Counted from the first letter of the stretch, positions 24,184-32,725 are shown. The stretch is DNA of 64,000 nucleotides from Alphaproteobacteria bacterium (GCA_028281925.1 JANQIX010000091.1:1-64000), one strand, 5' to 3'. Program-made: numbers and translations. The notes: generated from the sequence alone by a model not told the origin.

Positions 24184-25047
24184 TCAGGATCCGTAGAGCG
24201 CAAGCGGGTTCCTGCAGAGGATCCTGTGGACGAGAGCGGGATCGCCGACCAGCCGGGAAAGGCCGGACAGCAGGGCGCCGGTATCGATCCGGCGGAATCC
24301 CCGGCTTCGGCGGCCGGGACTGTGCGCACTGGTGTGCGGCCAGTCCGATCCCCAGATCAGCCGGTCGGGCCACCCTTCGGCCAGCCGCCGGACAAAGGCG
24401 GCTAGCCGCACCTCTTCGGCGAGACCCGTGGCGAGCCGATAGGGTGCCGCGATCTTCACCCAGACATGCCCCGCCGTCAGCAGACCCAGCACGACCGCGG
24501 CGTCGGCAGCGCAGTGGTCCGGCGCGGTCCGGACGCCCGCCAGATGGTCGAGCACCACGGGAACGTGTGCGTCGACGATCATCGGCGCCAATTCGACGAC
24601 GAGCGCTATCGGCGCGTGGATCAGAACATGCCATTGGTGCTCCGCAGCGATCGGCAGAAGGTCGTGCAATCGGGCTTGCATTTCCGCGGCATCGAGCCGG
24701 TGGTCCCCCGCGACCCAGTTCAGCCGCAAGGCGCACACACCGGCGCGCTTCAGCCTGTCCAATTCAGTCCCGACAGCGCGCGCCGGATCGACCACGGCGA
24801 CACCGCGCGCCCGGCCCGCGAACCTGTCCAGCGCATCCAAGAGACAGGCGTTGTCGGTGCCGTAGACGCTCGGCTGTACCAGAACGGCACGGCCGAGACT
24901 CAGCCTGTCGAGCATGGCCTGCGCCAGAGTGACGTCCGCCAGGCCGGGGTCGTACGCCCTGGGTTCGGCTAAGGGAAATCGGTCCGCAGCGCCGAAGATG
25001 TGAACGTGGCAGTCCCACGCGCCGTCCGGTGCGGCGGGCCCCGTCAT
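24184..25047 (-). CDS. Amidohydrolase-2 family protein (lactonase-like)
   Basis: This 287-residue TIM-barrel protein has CHVHIFG (metal H-x-H), QPSVYGTDNACLLDAL, LRLNWV, LIHAP, VVLDHLAG, and GSDWPHT with the metal-binding Asp near the end. This is the PF04909 group that includes 2-pyrone-4,6-dicarboxylate lactonase and sugar-acid lactonases, so hydrolysis of a lactone is likely. The ATG overlaps the stop of the dehydrogenase gene by 4 bases. It is the last gene of the second TRAP operon. Confidence 0.85.
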   Translation of the reverse strand: MTGPAAPDGAWDCHVHIFGAADRFPLAEPRAYDPGLADVTLAQAMLDRLSLGRAVLVQPSVYGTDNACLLDALDRFAGRARGVAVVDPARAVGTELDRLKRAGVCALRLNWVAGDHRLDAAEMQARLHDLLPIAAEHQWHVLIHAPIALVVELAPMIVDAHVPVVLDHLAGVRTAPDHCAADAAVVLGLLTAGHVWVKIAAPYRLATGLAEEVRLAAFVRRLAEGWPDRLIWGSDWPHTSAHSPGRRSRGFRRIDTGALLSGLSRLVGDPALVHRILCRNPLALYGS

Positions 25048-26105
25048 GCTGCGATCGTATCGGCCACCGCGCGGGCAAAGGCATCGGTGCCGAGGGGGCC
25101 GCCCAGATCCGGCGTCCGGCGCGCCGGATCGGCCAGCACGTGGTCGATAGCCCCGTCGATGGCCCGGGCGGCGCCGGCCAACTTCGCGTCGCCATGGCGC
25201 TTGCCGAGCCAGCCCAGCAGCATGGCGGCGGAGAGGATCAGCGATGTCGGGTTGGCGATGTTCTGCCCGGCGATGTCGGGCGCGGAGCCGTGCTGTGCCT
25301 GGGCCGCCGCCAGGTCTTCGCCCGCATTGATGGACCCCGCGAGACCGAGGCTGCCTGAAAGCTCCGAGGCCAGATCCGAAAGAATGTCGGCATAGAAGTT
25401 GGTCGTGCAGATCACGTCGAAGCGGCCGGGGTCGCGCACCAGCCAGGCGGCACAGGCATCGATGATCACATCGTCCAGCGTGCAGTCGGGAAACTCGGCG
25501 GCCACCTTGCGCACCTCGTCCAGAAACAGGCCATCGGTCAGGATCATGTTGTTGGCCTTGTGCACGGCCGTGACCTTGCCGCGCCGGGTGCGCGCCAGCT
25601 CGAACGAGCGCCGCGCGATGCGCTCGCAGGCAAAGGCCGTGATCTTGCGCAGCGACATGGCGATGCCGGGCGTCGGCATGAACTCTCCGGAGCCCGCATA
25701 CATGTTGCGGTCGGGATAGAAGCCCTCTGTGCATTCGCGCATGATCACCAGGTCCATCGGCTTGTCGGGGCGGCCGAGGCCCGCACGCGTGCGCGCCGGG
25801 CGGACATTGGCGTAGAGATCGAGCTTCACCCGGAAGGCCGCTGAGACATTCACGCCGCCCTTGTCGCGCGGCGGATAATCCATATGCGAGATGGGGCCGA
25901 GGATGATGCCGTCGCACGCCCGCGCGCGCTCCAGCACGGCATCTGGGCAGGTGGTACCCGTCTTCTCATAGGCCGCAAAGCCGATCTCGTCGTGCTCGAA
26001 CACCAAGTCCAGGCCGAAGCGGGCGATCGCCGCCTCCAGCACGATCAGGGTCGCGTGGGTGATCTCTTCGCCGATCCCGTCGCCGGGCAGGACCAGGATG
26101 TTCAT
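25044..26105 (-). CDS. Isocitrate/isopropylmalate dehydrogenase family protein (tartrate/malate-type)
   Basis: This 353-residue decarboxylating beta-hydroxyacid dehydrogenase opens MNILVLPGDGIGEEIT. It has the substrate-binding segment MRECTEGFYPDRNMYAG, the catalytic KITAFACERIARRSFELA and TAVHKANNM, and the metal-binding FDVICTTNFYADILSDLASEL. Length and N terminus fit the tartrate dehydrogenase/D-malate decarboxylase branch more than LeuB, since no leucine genes are nearby. Both ends overlap neighbours by 4 bases, placing it firmly in the TRAP-2 operon as the central oxidative step. Confidence 0.88.
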   Translation of the reverse strand: MNILVLPGDGIGEEITHATLIVLEAAIARFGLDLVFEHDEIGFAAYEKTGTTCPDAVLERARACDGIILGPISHMDYPPRDKGGVNVSAAFRVKLDLYANVRPARTRAGLGRPDKPMDLVIMRECTEGFYPDRNMYAGSGEFMPTPGIAMSLRKITAFACERIARRSFELARTRRGKVTAVHKANNMILTDGLFLDEVRKVAAEFPDCTLDDVIIDACAAWLVRDPGRFDVICTTNFYADILSDLASELSGSLGLAGSINAGEDLAAAQAQHGSAPDIAGQNIANPTSLILSAAMLLGWLGKRHGDAKLAGAARAIDGAIDHVLADPARRTPDLGGPLGTDAFARAVADTIAA

Positions 26106-27187
26106 GGCTGTGCCTCCAGCGCGATCGTGGGCAGCCGAACCGCCTCGCCGGTCTCCCAAGACCGGTAGGCGGCCAGGGTTGCGTCCAGGGTCTTCAGGTT
26201 GTCGTCGATGTCGGTCTCAAACGCCGTGCCGGCCCTGAGCGCGTCCGCAAAGTGGCCGATGGTGTCGGCGTAGCTGCGCGGATAGGCGTCGGTCAGGTCG
26301 AGATCTGGGATCAAAGTCCGACGCTCGCCCGGATGGTCGATCTCCGCACGGATACGCCCGTCGCGGCCCAGGAACAGAGCGCCGCGATCGCCTTCGACCG
26401 TCAGTAACTCGCTGGCCATGGGCGGGTCGGGATAGCCGCGCGAGCCATAGCTGCGCTCTACCATGGCGATCACACCGGCAAAATCCATGGACAGGCTGGC
26501 GAGATCTTCGCCGGCCGTGCGGTCGCCAACCCTGCATGCGCGGGCGAACACCGAAGTCGGGTCGCCGAACAGGTATCGGCAGACATCGATCTGGTGGATC
26601 ACCGATTCCAGGATCAGCAATCGCGGGGCGCTGGCCATGAAGGGCTGGCGCGCCAGGCTCCAAGGCGTGTCCGGATGGGCGGCGGTCGGCACGGTGCCCC
26701 CCATGCGGCCGTCGGATCGGGCATAGAAGGGCCGGCCGATAGTCCCGGCGTCCAAGAGCCGGCGGATTTCGCGATACCAGGGGCGGAAGCGGAAGTTCTC
26801 ATGCACCATGCAGCGGATGCCCGCCTGCCGTGCCGCGCTGCGGATCGCCAGCGCCTCCCCCAGGCCGGGGGCCACCGGCTTCTGGCAGATCACATGGATG
26901 CCCCGTGCGGCCGCCGCTTCGACGGCGGCGAGATGGGCTTCCGGCGGTGAGCAGATATCCAGGACAGTCGGGCGCGTCGCGTCCAGCATCTCTTCCAGTG
27001 CATCGAAGACGGCGGGGATGCCGTGCGCCCGCGCCTGCTCTTCTGCGCGCGCGCGTGTGCGCGACGCGATGCCCACGACCGTGGCACCCACCTGGCGCCA
27101 GCCGGCAGCGTGCAGCGGTACGACGAAGCCCGCGCCGGTCATCGCCACGGTCAGCGGGTCCGGCACCGGCGCGATCGCCGTTGTCAT
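26102..27187 (-). CDS. Gfo/Idh/MocA family oxidoreductase (TRAP-2 operon)
   Basis: This 361-residue protein has an N-terminal Rossmann domain with a slightly modified GAGFVVPLHAAGW motif in place of G-x-G-x2-G, then CSPPEAH, the catalytic ICQKPVAPGLGEA (E/Q-K-P motif with Gln for the usual Glu), and the CMVHENFRFRPWYREIRRLLDAG motif. It likely oxidises a sugar acid or polyol with NAD(P). The Gln in place of Glu before Lys-Pro is common in some subfamilies. Start is 13 nt after the DctM stop. Confidence 0.86.
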   Translation of the reverse strand: MTTAIAPVPDPLTVAMTGAGFVVPLHAAGWRQVGATVVGIASRTRARAEEQARAHGIPAVFDALEEMLDATRPTVLDICSPPEAHLAAVEAAAARGIHVICQKPVAPGLGEALAIRSAARQAGIRCMVHENFRFRPWYREIRRLLDAGTIGRPFYARSDGRMGGTVPTAAHPDTPWSLARQPFMASAPRLLILESVIHQIDVCRYLFGDPTSVFARACRVGDRTAGEDLASLSMDFAGVIAMVERSYGSRGYPDPPMASELLTVEGDRGALFLGRDGRIRAEIDHPGERRTLIPDLDLTDAYPRSYADTIGHFADALRAGTAFETDIDDNLKTLDATLAAYRSWETGEAVRLPTIALEAQP

Positions 27188-27200
27188 GGGCTGAACCTCC

Positions 27201-28496
27201 TCACAACAGCACGCTCGGCAGATACAGCACCAGATCCGGCATCAGGATCAGGATCGCGATCACCAGATAGGCAAGCGCGACATAGGGCAGGCACAGGATC
27301 GCCAGCTTCTCGAACGACACTTCGGTCACGCGCACCAATGCGTAGAGCACCATGCCGACCGGCGGCGTCAGCAGACCGAGCGTCAGCGTCATGGACATGA
27401 CGATGCCCATATGGACGAGGTCGACGCCGTAGGCGTTGGCGGTCGGCAGCAGGATCGGCGTCAACAGCAGTACGGCCGGCGTCTGGGCCATGAAGAACCC
27501 AACCAGCAGCCAGAAGCCGGTCAGCAGAAACAAGAGGACCGTCGGGTCGCCGGTCAGCGCACTCAGCGTGGCGGCGAGTTCCCCCGCCACCTGAGCGCGG
27601 ATCATGATCACGCCGAAGGCCGAGGTGAAGACGATGATCAGCATGATCACCGCGCTGTCGACCAGCGCGCCGCGGATCTCGCGCCAGAGCTGCCGCGGGC
27701 CCACGGCCCGGTAGACGAACACGCCCAGGATCGTGGCATAGAGCGCGGCCACGGCCGCCGCCTCGGTCGGCGTGAAGATGCCGGCATAGATGCCGCCGAT
27801 GATGATCAGCGGTGTCAGCAGTGGCAGCAGCGCATTGGCGAAGGCGCGGGCCAGCGGCACGAGGCTGGGCCAGGGGCCTGTCGGATAGTCGTTACGCCAG
27901 GCCCGGTACGAGACATAGCCCATGAACACGAAGGCCAGCATCAACCCCGGCACGATGGCGGCAAAGAACATGGCGGCCACCGACACCTCGGCCTGCACGG
28001 CATAGGCCACCAAAACGATGCTGGGCGGGATGACCGGGCTGATCAGCGACGAGGCCGCGGTGACGCCGGCGCTGAACGGCCGGTCATAGCCGTTGGCGAG
28101 CATGGCCCGCATCTCAATGGTGCCGAGGCCCACGGCGACCGCGGTGGCCGAGCCCGACATGCCGGCGAACAGCACGCTGGCGCCGATATTGGCGTGGCCC
28201 AGGCCACCCTTCAGCGGCTGTGTGGCCATGGCGACGAAGCCGAACAGTCGGTCGGTGATGCCGCCGGTGTTCATGAGCCGGCCGGCGAGCAGGAAGAACG
28301 GGATCGCCAGCAACAGGAAGTTGTCGATCTTGGAGATGGCGAGACGTGCGATCATCGTGCTGACGCGTGGGTCGAACACGTCGCCGAACAGGATCATGGC
28401 ACCCGTCGCCGCCACCAACCCGGCGCCGAAGCCAACCGGGAACCCCGTCAGGATCAGCGCGATCAGGGCCAGCGTGAGCGCCAGATAGACGATCAC
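27201..28496 (-). CDS. TRAP transporter large permease (DctM), system 2
   Basis: This 431-residue protein has the DctM motifs IPFFLLAGRLMNTGGITDRL, ANIGASVLFAGMSGSATAVAVGLGTIE, SSLISPVIPPSIVLVAYAV, GIFTPTEAAAVAALYA and GLLTPPVGMVLYALVRVT. The GTG start at 28496 forms a GTGA overlap with the stop of DctQ. It is more distant from the system-1 DctM than expected for a recent duplication, so the two systems are independent acquisitions. Confidence 0.9.
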   Translation of the reverse strand: MIVYLALTLALIALILTGFPVGFGAGLVAATGAMILFGDVFDPRVSTMIARLAISKIDNFLLLAIPFFLLAGRLMNTGGITDRLFGFVAMATQPLKGGLGHANIGASVLFAGMSGSATAVAVGLGTIEMRAMLANGYDRPFSAGVTAASSLISPVIPPSIVLVAYAVQAEVSVAAMFFAAIVPGLMLAFVFMGYVSYRAWRNDYPTGPWPSLVPLARAFANALLPLLTPLIIIGGIYAGIFTPTEAAAVAALYATILGVFVYRAVGPRQLWREIRGALVDSAVIMLIIVFTSAFGVIMIRAQVAGELAATLSALTGDPTVLLFLLTGFWLLVGFFMAQTPAVLLLTPILLPTANAYGVDLVHMGIVMSMTLTLGLLTPPVGMVLYALVRVTEVSFEKLAILCLPYVALAYLVIAILILMPDLVLYLPSVLL

Positions 28497-28990
28497 GGCG
28501 CCGTCTCCCGCATTTCGGCGTTCAGCGCCTGAAGACGGATCACCAGGCTGCGGAAGGTGTAGAAGGCCATGCAGCCGAGCGAGACCAGAAGGCCGATATA
28601 GAGATAGCCGACCCGCACCCATCCCAGCGAGACGAGGCGGGAGTTCCAGTTGGTGCCGATCATCGCCCAGGCACCGCGCATCAACAGCAGCAGCAGGAGG
28701 AAGACCATCACGCCGAACAGGAAGCCGACGATCTGCTGCCGCCGCGGGCTGAGGCGCTTGAAGAGGAAATCGACGACGATGTGCTGGTCTTCGCGCACGG
28801 CGATCGCCATGCCGATCAGCATCGCCTGAACGAACAGTACACGTGCCAGCTCTTCCGTCCACGGCACCGGCACTTCCAGGACATAGCGGAAGGCGACCTG
28901 GCCGATCGTCGCCAGCATCATGATGATGAATGCCGCCATCGCCACCCAGACCAGGGCGCGGTCGAAGACGGCCAGGATGCGGCTGAACAT
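28493..28990 (-). CDS. TRAP transporter small permease (DctQ), system 2
   Basis: This 165-residue, four-helix DctQ protein has FRYVLEVPVPWTEELARVLFVQAMLIGMAIAVREDQHIVVDFLFKRL as its conserved core. The ATG at 28990 was preferred; a GTG at 29026 would add 12 residues with no hydrophobic character. No strong ribosome site is visible for either. It lies between DctP and DctM. Confidence 0.86.
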   Translation of the reverse strand: MFSRILAVFDRALVWVAMAAFIIMMLATIGQVAFRYVLEVPVPWTEELARVLFVQAMLIGMAIAVREDQHIVVDFLFKRLSPRRQQIVGFLFGVMVFLLLLLLMRGAWAMIGTNWNSRLVSLGWVRVGYLYIGLLVSLGCMAFYTFRSLVIRLQALNAEMRETAP

Positions 28991-29064
28991 GGCGTCTCGG
29001 ATCGATCGTCTTGCGGGTGGGGCCACCGGCCGACGCAGGTGGCCCTTACAGTTCCGGCTGCCGT

Positions 29065-30045
29065 CTACTGAGCGGCCGCGCGGATTTCGTCCAGCAGGCC
29101 CTCGCGGCAGTTCTCCTCCGCATAGGCGGCGACGACCGGCTCGGCGATCGCGCGGAACGCCGCCACGTCAGGCTCGATCACCTCGATATGGCCGTCATCG
29201 GCCATCTGCTGCAAGAGCGTGTCCGTCTCGTTGCGCACGGTGTCGTTCAGCCAGGCCATGGCATCGTCCAGCGTCTCTTCGAAGATCTGGCGATGCTCGT
29301 CCGACAGCCCGTCGACGAAGCCGGCGTTCGCCGAGACGATGTAATAGCTGATCACGTGTTCGGTCAGGTTCACGTAGTCCTGCACCTCATGGAACCGGTT
29401 GCCGTAGATCGTCGGGATCGGGTTTTCCTGTGCGTCGAACACGCCCTGGCGCAGGGCGCCATAAAGCTCGGAGATCGAAAGCGGCGCCGGCAGCGCGCCC
29501 AGTGCCTCGAACACCTGCGTGCGCAGCGGGTTGGTCACGCGGACCTTGACGCCCTCCAGATCGGCGGGCGCGTGCACCGCTACGTTCGAGGTCAGGTTGC
29601 GGGCGCCGCGCAGGCCGACGCCGACGATCCGGATGCCGTATTCCGCCTCCAGCCGGTCGCTAACCTCCTGGCCCAGCGGGCCGGTCCACACGGCATAGCC
29701 GTGGTCGATGTCGTCATAGACGAACTCAGCCTCCATGCACTGGTATTCGGACAGGAGACGGTGGACGATCACGGGACCGGCGACGTGCAGCTGGATCTCG
29801 TTGGTCGACAGCTGCTGCAGCAGATCCTGATCGCCGCCGAGCGCGCCGCCGATGATCATCTCCATCTCCAACTCGCCGCCCGACGCCTCCAGCATCGCCT
29901 GCTGCCAGCCTTCGATGGCACGGGTGGAGAAATCGTTGGCACCGTTGGTGGTGGCGAAGGTGAAGGTCTCGGCCGCGGCGACCGTGGTGCCGGCGGCAAA
30001 CGCGCAGGCCGCAACACCGGCCAGCGACAGTGCGGAACGTGACAT
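29065..30045 (-). CDS. TRAP transporter substrate-binding protein (DctP), system 2
   Basis: This 326-residue periplasmic protein has a signal peptide (RSALSLAGVAACAFAAGTTVAAA). DctP landmarks are ADLEGVKVRVTNPLRTQVFEALGA, PAPLSISELYGALRQGVFDAQENP and IYGNRFHEVQDYVNLTEHV. The conserved Arg in KVRVTNP and the GVFDAQENP segment fit an organic-acid or sugar-acid ligand. It is the first gene of the operon running through DctQ, DctM, Gfo/Idh, the dehydrogenase and the amidohydrolase. GntR-type sites lie upstream. Confidence 0.9.
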   Translation of the reverse strand: MSRSALSLAGVAACAFAAGTTVAAAETFTFATTNGANDFSTRAIEGWQQAMLEASGGELEMEMIIGGALGGDQDLLQQLSTNEIQLHVAGPVIVHRLLSEYQCMEAEFVYDDIDHGYAVWTGPLGQEVSDRLEAEYGIRIVGVGLRGARNLTSNVAVHAPADLEGVKVRVTNPLRTQVFEALGALPAPLSISELYGALRQGVFDAQENPIPTIYGNRFHEVQDYVNLTEHVISYYIVSANAGFVDGLSDEHRQIFEETLDDAMAWLNDTVRNETDTLLQQMADDGHIEVIEPDVAAFRAIAEPVVAAYAEENCREGLLDEIRAAAQ

Positions 30046-30096
30046 GGCGACTCCCCCGAGGTTTTCTTATGTTGGACGCATCCACGGTAGCTCAGG

Positions 30097-30130
30097 GCGT
30101 ATGCGCAAGCAAGATTTCATGTATACAAAA
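30097..30130. promoter_or_regulatory. Two GntR-type GTAT(G/A)C sites near the DctP start
   Basis: GCGTATGCGCAA (30097-30108) and ATGTATACAAAA (30119-30130, containing the palindrome TGTATACA) have their GTAT cores exactly 22 bp apart, two helical turns. TGTATACA-type palindromes are typical of FCD-class GntR regulators. They lie about 55-85 bp before the DctP start codon. Confidence 0.45.
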
Positions 30131-30176
30131 GAGGGCAGCTTGCCGCCACACAGGCATGGTGTTGCGTGGCAGAAGG

Positions 30177-30260
30177 TGCCCGCCTGCGCGGGCAAGACGC
30201 GTTCCGTTTCCGCGCACTTCGTCTTTCAAAGAGCGGCGTCATCATCGCGAAGGCGATGAT
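30177..30260. repeat. Pair of inverted REP-like hairpins, locus B
   Basis: Hairpin 1 at 30177-30194 is TGCCCGC-CTGC-GCGGGCA. Hairpin 2 at 30241-30260 is ATCATCGC-GAAG-GCGATGAT in opposite orientation. The loops and flanking CGTC and CTC match the pair at 13235-13308, while stem bases differ in a compensated way. The pair is placed between divergent promoters. Confidence 0.65.
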
Positions 30261-30308
30261 CTCCCCGTTGGAGTGCGTCGATTCCACAAACTGGGTGCTC
30301 GTGATTTT

Positions 30309-30320
30309 GCGTATGCACAA
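30309..30320. promoter_or_regulatory. GntR-type site near the gntR start
   Basis: GCGTATGCACAA matches the site at 30097-30108 at 11 of 12 positions. It lies 66 bp before the gntR ATG, suited for autoregulation. Binding is inferred from similarity among the three sites. Confidence 0.4.
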
Positions 30321-30386
30321 AGGGGATTGTGTTGATATCCTATATCCTGAACAGACATGCGCAGGATGGAGCACGGGGATCACCCT

Positions 30387-31082
30387 ATGACCGCAAAGAC
30401 CCAACGCCGGTCTCTTGTCGACGACGCCTATGAGCATCTGCGTGAGCGCATCCTGTCCGGCGGGATCACTGCCGGCGACACCATGCTGGAGGAGGAGATC
30501 GCCCTCAGCCTCGGCATGAGCCGGACGCCCGTACGTGAAGCCGTCATCCGGCTGGAACGTGAGGGGCTGGTGGAGTTGGTGCCGCGCCGCGGTATCCGCG
30601 TCGCGTCTATGTCGGCGCGCGATATTCGCGAGATCAACGAACTGCTCAGTTGCCTTGAATCGGCCGCAGCTGAGCGTCTGGCGAGCCGCCGCCTGCCGCC
30701 GGAAGAGCTGGCGCAGCTCGACGCTGCCATCGCCGCCATGGATGCCGCGCTGGAGGCGGAGGATATGGATGCCTGGGTCGCCGCCGACTATCGCTTCCAT
30801 TGCCTGCTTGTGGAGCTTTGCGACAACCGGCATCTGGCGGAAGTCGCGCGGTCCTATCTCGACCGCGCCCACCGTTTCCGCCGCCAGTCGATCCACTATC
30901 GCGACAAGCCTGTCTACTCCACGGTCAACCACGCGGCGGTGGTTGAGGCGATCCGGCGTGGTGACCCGCAGACCGCGCAGGAAATCCATCGCTCGCACAA
31001 GCGCCGCTGGTCGCGCGAGTTGAGCGACCTGCTGGAGCGCATGCCCGGCATCGACGAGAGCCGGCGCGAGGGGCCGGCATGA
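30387..31082 (+). CDS. GntR family regulator, FCD class
   Basis: This 231-residue protein has an N-terminal winged helix (AYEHLRERILSGGITAGDTMLEEEIALSLGMSRTPVREAVIRLEREGLVEL, residues 15-65). An all-helical FCD effector domain follows, with DIREINELLSCLESAAAERLA, DYRFHCLLVELCDNRHL and the metal-ligand His in NHAAVVEAIRRGD. FCD regulators usually respond to carboxylates, matching the divergent organic-acid TRAP operon. The ATG at 30387 was chosen over one 30 nt upstream on motif position. Its stop overlaps the racemase ATG by 4 bases. Confidence 0.9.
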   Translation: MTAKTQRRSLVDDAYEHLRERILSGGITAGDTMLEEEIALSLGMSRTPVREAVIRLEREGLVELVPRRGIRVASMSARDIREINELLSCLESAAAERLASRRLPPEELAQLDAAIAAMDAALEAEDMDAWVAADYRFHCLLVELCDNRHLAEVARSYLDRAHRFRRQSIHYRDKPVYSTVNHAAVVEAIRRGDPQTAQEIHRSHKRRWSRELSDLLERMPGIDESRREGPA

Positions 31083-31726
31083 CCGGCCCGCGCATCGTCC
31101 TGATCCACGCCACCCCTGTGGCGATGGAGCCTGTTGCTCGCGCTTTTGCCGGCGGCTGGCCCGAGGCGGAGACCGTGAACCTTCTGGACGACAGCCTCAG
31201 CCCTGATCGCGCTGGCGAAGCGGCGTTGACGCCGGCACTGACCCGTCGCCTTGTCGATCTCGCCCGCTATGCCCAGAGCATTGGAGCGGCGGGCATCCTG
31301 TTCACCTGCTCCGCCTTCGGCCCGGCCATCGAAGCCGCGGCCCGGGCGGTGACCGTACCGGTCCTGAAGCCCAACCAGGCAATGTTCGCGGCGGCATTGT
31401 CCCTAGGTCGCCATCTCGGCCTTCTGGCCACCTTCGCCCCCAGCGTGCCGTCGATGGCGGAGGAGTTCGAGGCCATGGCCGCGGACGCTCGCCTTGACAC
31501 CCATGTCGTTCCCGAAGCAATGACGGCGCTGCGTGGCGGCGACGTGGAAGCCCACAACCGCCTGCTCGCCGAAGCCGCCCCAGCCCTGGCCGCGTGCGAC
31601 GCCGTAATGCTGGCTCACTTTTCTACGGCGCGAGCGCTTCAGGCCGTGCGCGCATCCCTTCATTGCCCCGTACTGACCAGTCCCGACAGTGCCGTTGCCC
31701 ACCTGCGTGGTCTGATAGACGGATAG
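31079..31726 (+). CDS. Aspartate/glutamate racemase superfamily protein lacking the second Cys
   Basis: This 215-residue protein has the first active-site Cys at position 77 in LFTCSAFGPAIEAA and the PVLKPNQAMF and GLLATFAPSVPSM segments of the Asp/Glu/hydantoin racemase superfamily. At the place of the second Cys it has LAHFSTARA, with Ser or Phe instead. Two-base racemisation is therefore unlikely. One-Cys relatives include arylmalonate decarboxylase and maleate isomerase variants, so decarboxylation or isomerisation of a dicarboxylate is possible. It is coupled to the GntR regulator and probably serves the same pathway as TRAP system 2. Confidence 0.8.
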   Translation: MTGPRIVLIHATPVAMEPVARAFAGGWPEAETVNLLDDSLSPDRAGEAALTPALTRRLVDLARYAQSIGAAGILFTCSAFGPAIEAAARAVTVPVLKPNQAMFAAALSLGRHLGLLATFAPSVPSMAEEFEAMAADARLDTHVVPEAMTALRGGDVEAHNRLLAEAAPALAACDAVMLAHFSTARALQAVRASLHCPVLTSPDSAVAHLRGLIDG

Positions 31727-31964
31727 GCACTGGCCGGATCGCCTGATCGCCTCATTTCTTGTTGCTGATCGCGGCGCGCTGGCGAGCATGCACCTCGCCA
31801 TTGACTCGAAAATAGCGTGGGTTACCATTTATAAACTCATTAGCATAATCATTGCGTGAGAGGCGCTTTTAAATGGTATTGAATATGATTGTACTCCTTC
31901 TTGAAAAATCATGCCGCCTTGCCTTCGCGCGGACGGTGGGCATAGCGGGGCGGCGGGACCCGAA

Positions 31965-32411
31965 ATGAAACGCAGGGAAGAGATGGCGCCGGTCTTTCAG
32001 CTGATCTATGTCAGCATAGCCAGGGGACCCATGGGCGACGACGTACTTGCCCACCTTCTGGCGCAGTCCCGCCGAAACAATGCACAGCGGAACGTCACCG
32101 GCCTTCTGATCTATGCCGGCGGCAACTTCATCCAGGCGCTGGAGGGCGATGAGCGGACCGTGCTCGATTTGTATGCAACGATCTACCGGGACGCGCGCCA
32201 CGACAACGTGCGTCGGGTGCTGACGAACCACGCACCCTGCCGCGACTTTCCCGATTGGTGGATGGCGTATCAGGGGGCGTACGATACCGGGCCGCAAACC
32301 AATGGGTCGATCGACGCCGTACGGGATCGATGCACACTGGAACAGTTGCTCGCGTCCGAACAGATCGTGCCGAGGTTGCTGAACACGTTCTGTCTCGCCA
32401 ATCTCGGCTGA
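31965..32411 (+). CDS. Single-domain BLUF blue-light sensor
   Basis: This 148-residue protein has the BLUF motifs in order: FQLIYVS with the flavin-contacting Tyr15, the helix ending RRNNAQRNVTGLLIY with Asn39, GNFIQALEG with Gln57, and FPDWWMAY with the Trp/Met region. These are the residues that bind FAD and switch hydrogen bonding on blue light. No output domain is fused, so it must signal through a partner such as a GGDEF/EAL or regulator protein; none is adjacent. The upstream 238 bp is AT-rich around 31800-31905. The ATG at 31965 and one at 31983 are both possible starts. Confidence 0.88.
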   Translation: MKRREEMAPVFQLIYVSIARGPMGDDVLAHLLAQSRRNNAQRNVTGLLIYAGGNFIQALEGDERTVLDLYATIYRDARHDNVRRVLTNHAPCRDFPDWWMAYQGAYDTGPQTNGSIDAVRDRCTLEQLLASEQIVPRLLNTFCLANLG

Positions 32412-32456
32412 CCGCCCACCGGGCTCTCAATCGCGCTCCGCGCACGGTGAACGACT

Positions 32457-32546
<90 letters not shown>

Positions 32547-32670
32547 GCATGTCCCGGGCCGGCAACGCAGGGCCCGAGGCGCGGGACGATAGCGCAACGC
32601 TCTGCGCCCCCGCAAGCTCGGCCGAGCCCAGGACCACCGCGGTGAGGAATGCCGCAGCAGCGCGCGGTTG

Positions 32671-32698
32671 TTGACAGCCGCGTGACAAACCATATAGT
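32671..32698 (+). promoter_or_regulatory. Promoter of rplU-rpmA
   Basis: A perfect -35 TTGACA (32671-32676) is followed after 16 nt by TATAGT (32693-32698). Transcription would begin near 32705, giving an 80-nt leader before rplU. Confidence 0.7.
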
Positions 32699-32725
32699 GC
32701 CGGCTTCTCGTGATTGGACGGGTAC

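Larger units (their letters stand above)
30046..30386. other. 341-bp divergent control region of TRAP-2 and gntR
   Basis: No gene is seen. The region must hold the promoters for the DctP operon (minus) and the GntR-racemase operon (plus). It contains GntR-type sites near both ends and a pair of REP-like hairpins in the middle. Confidence 0.6.
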
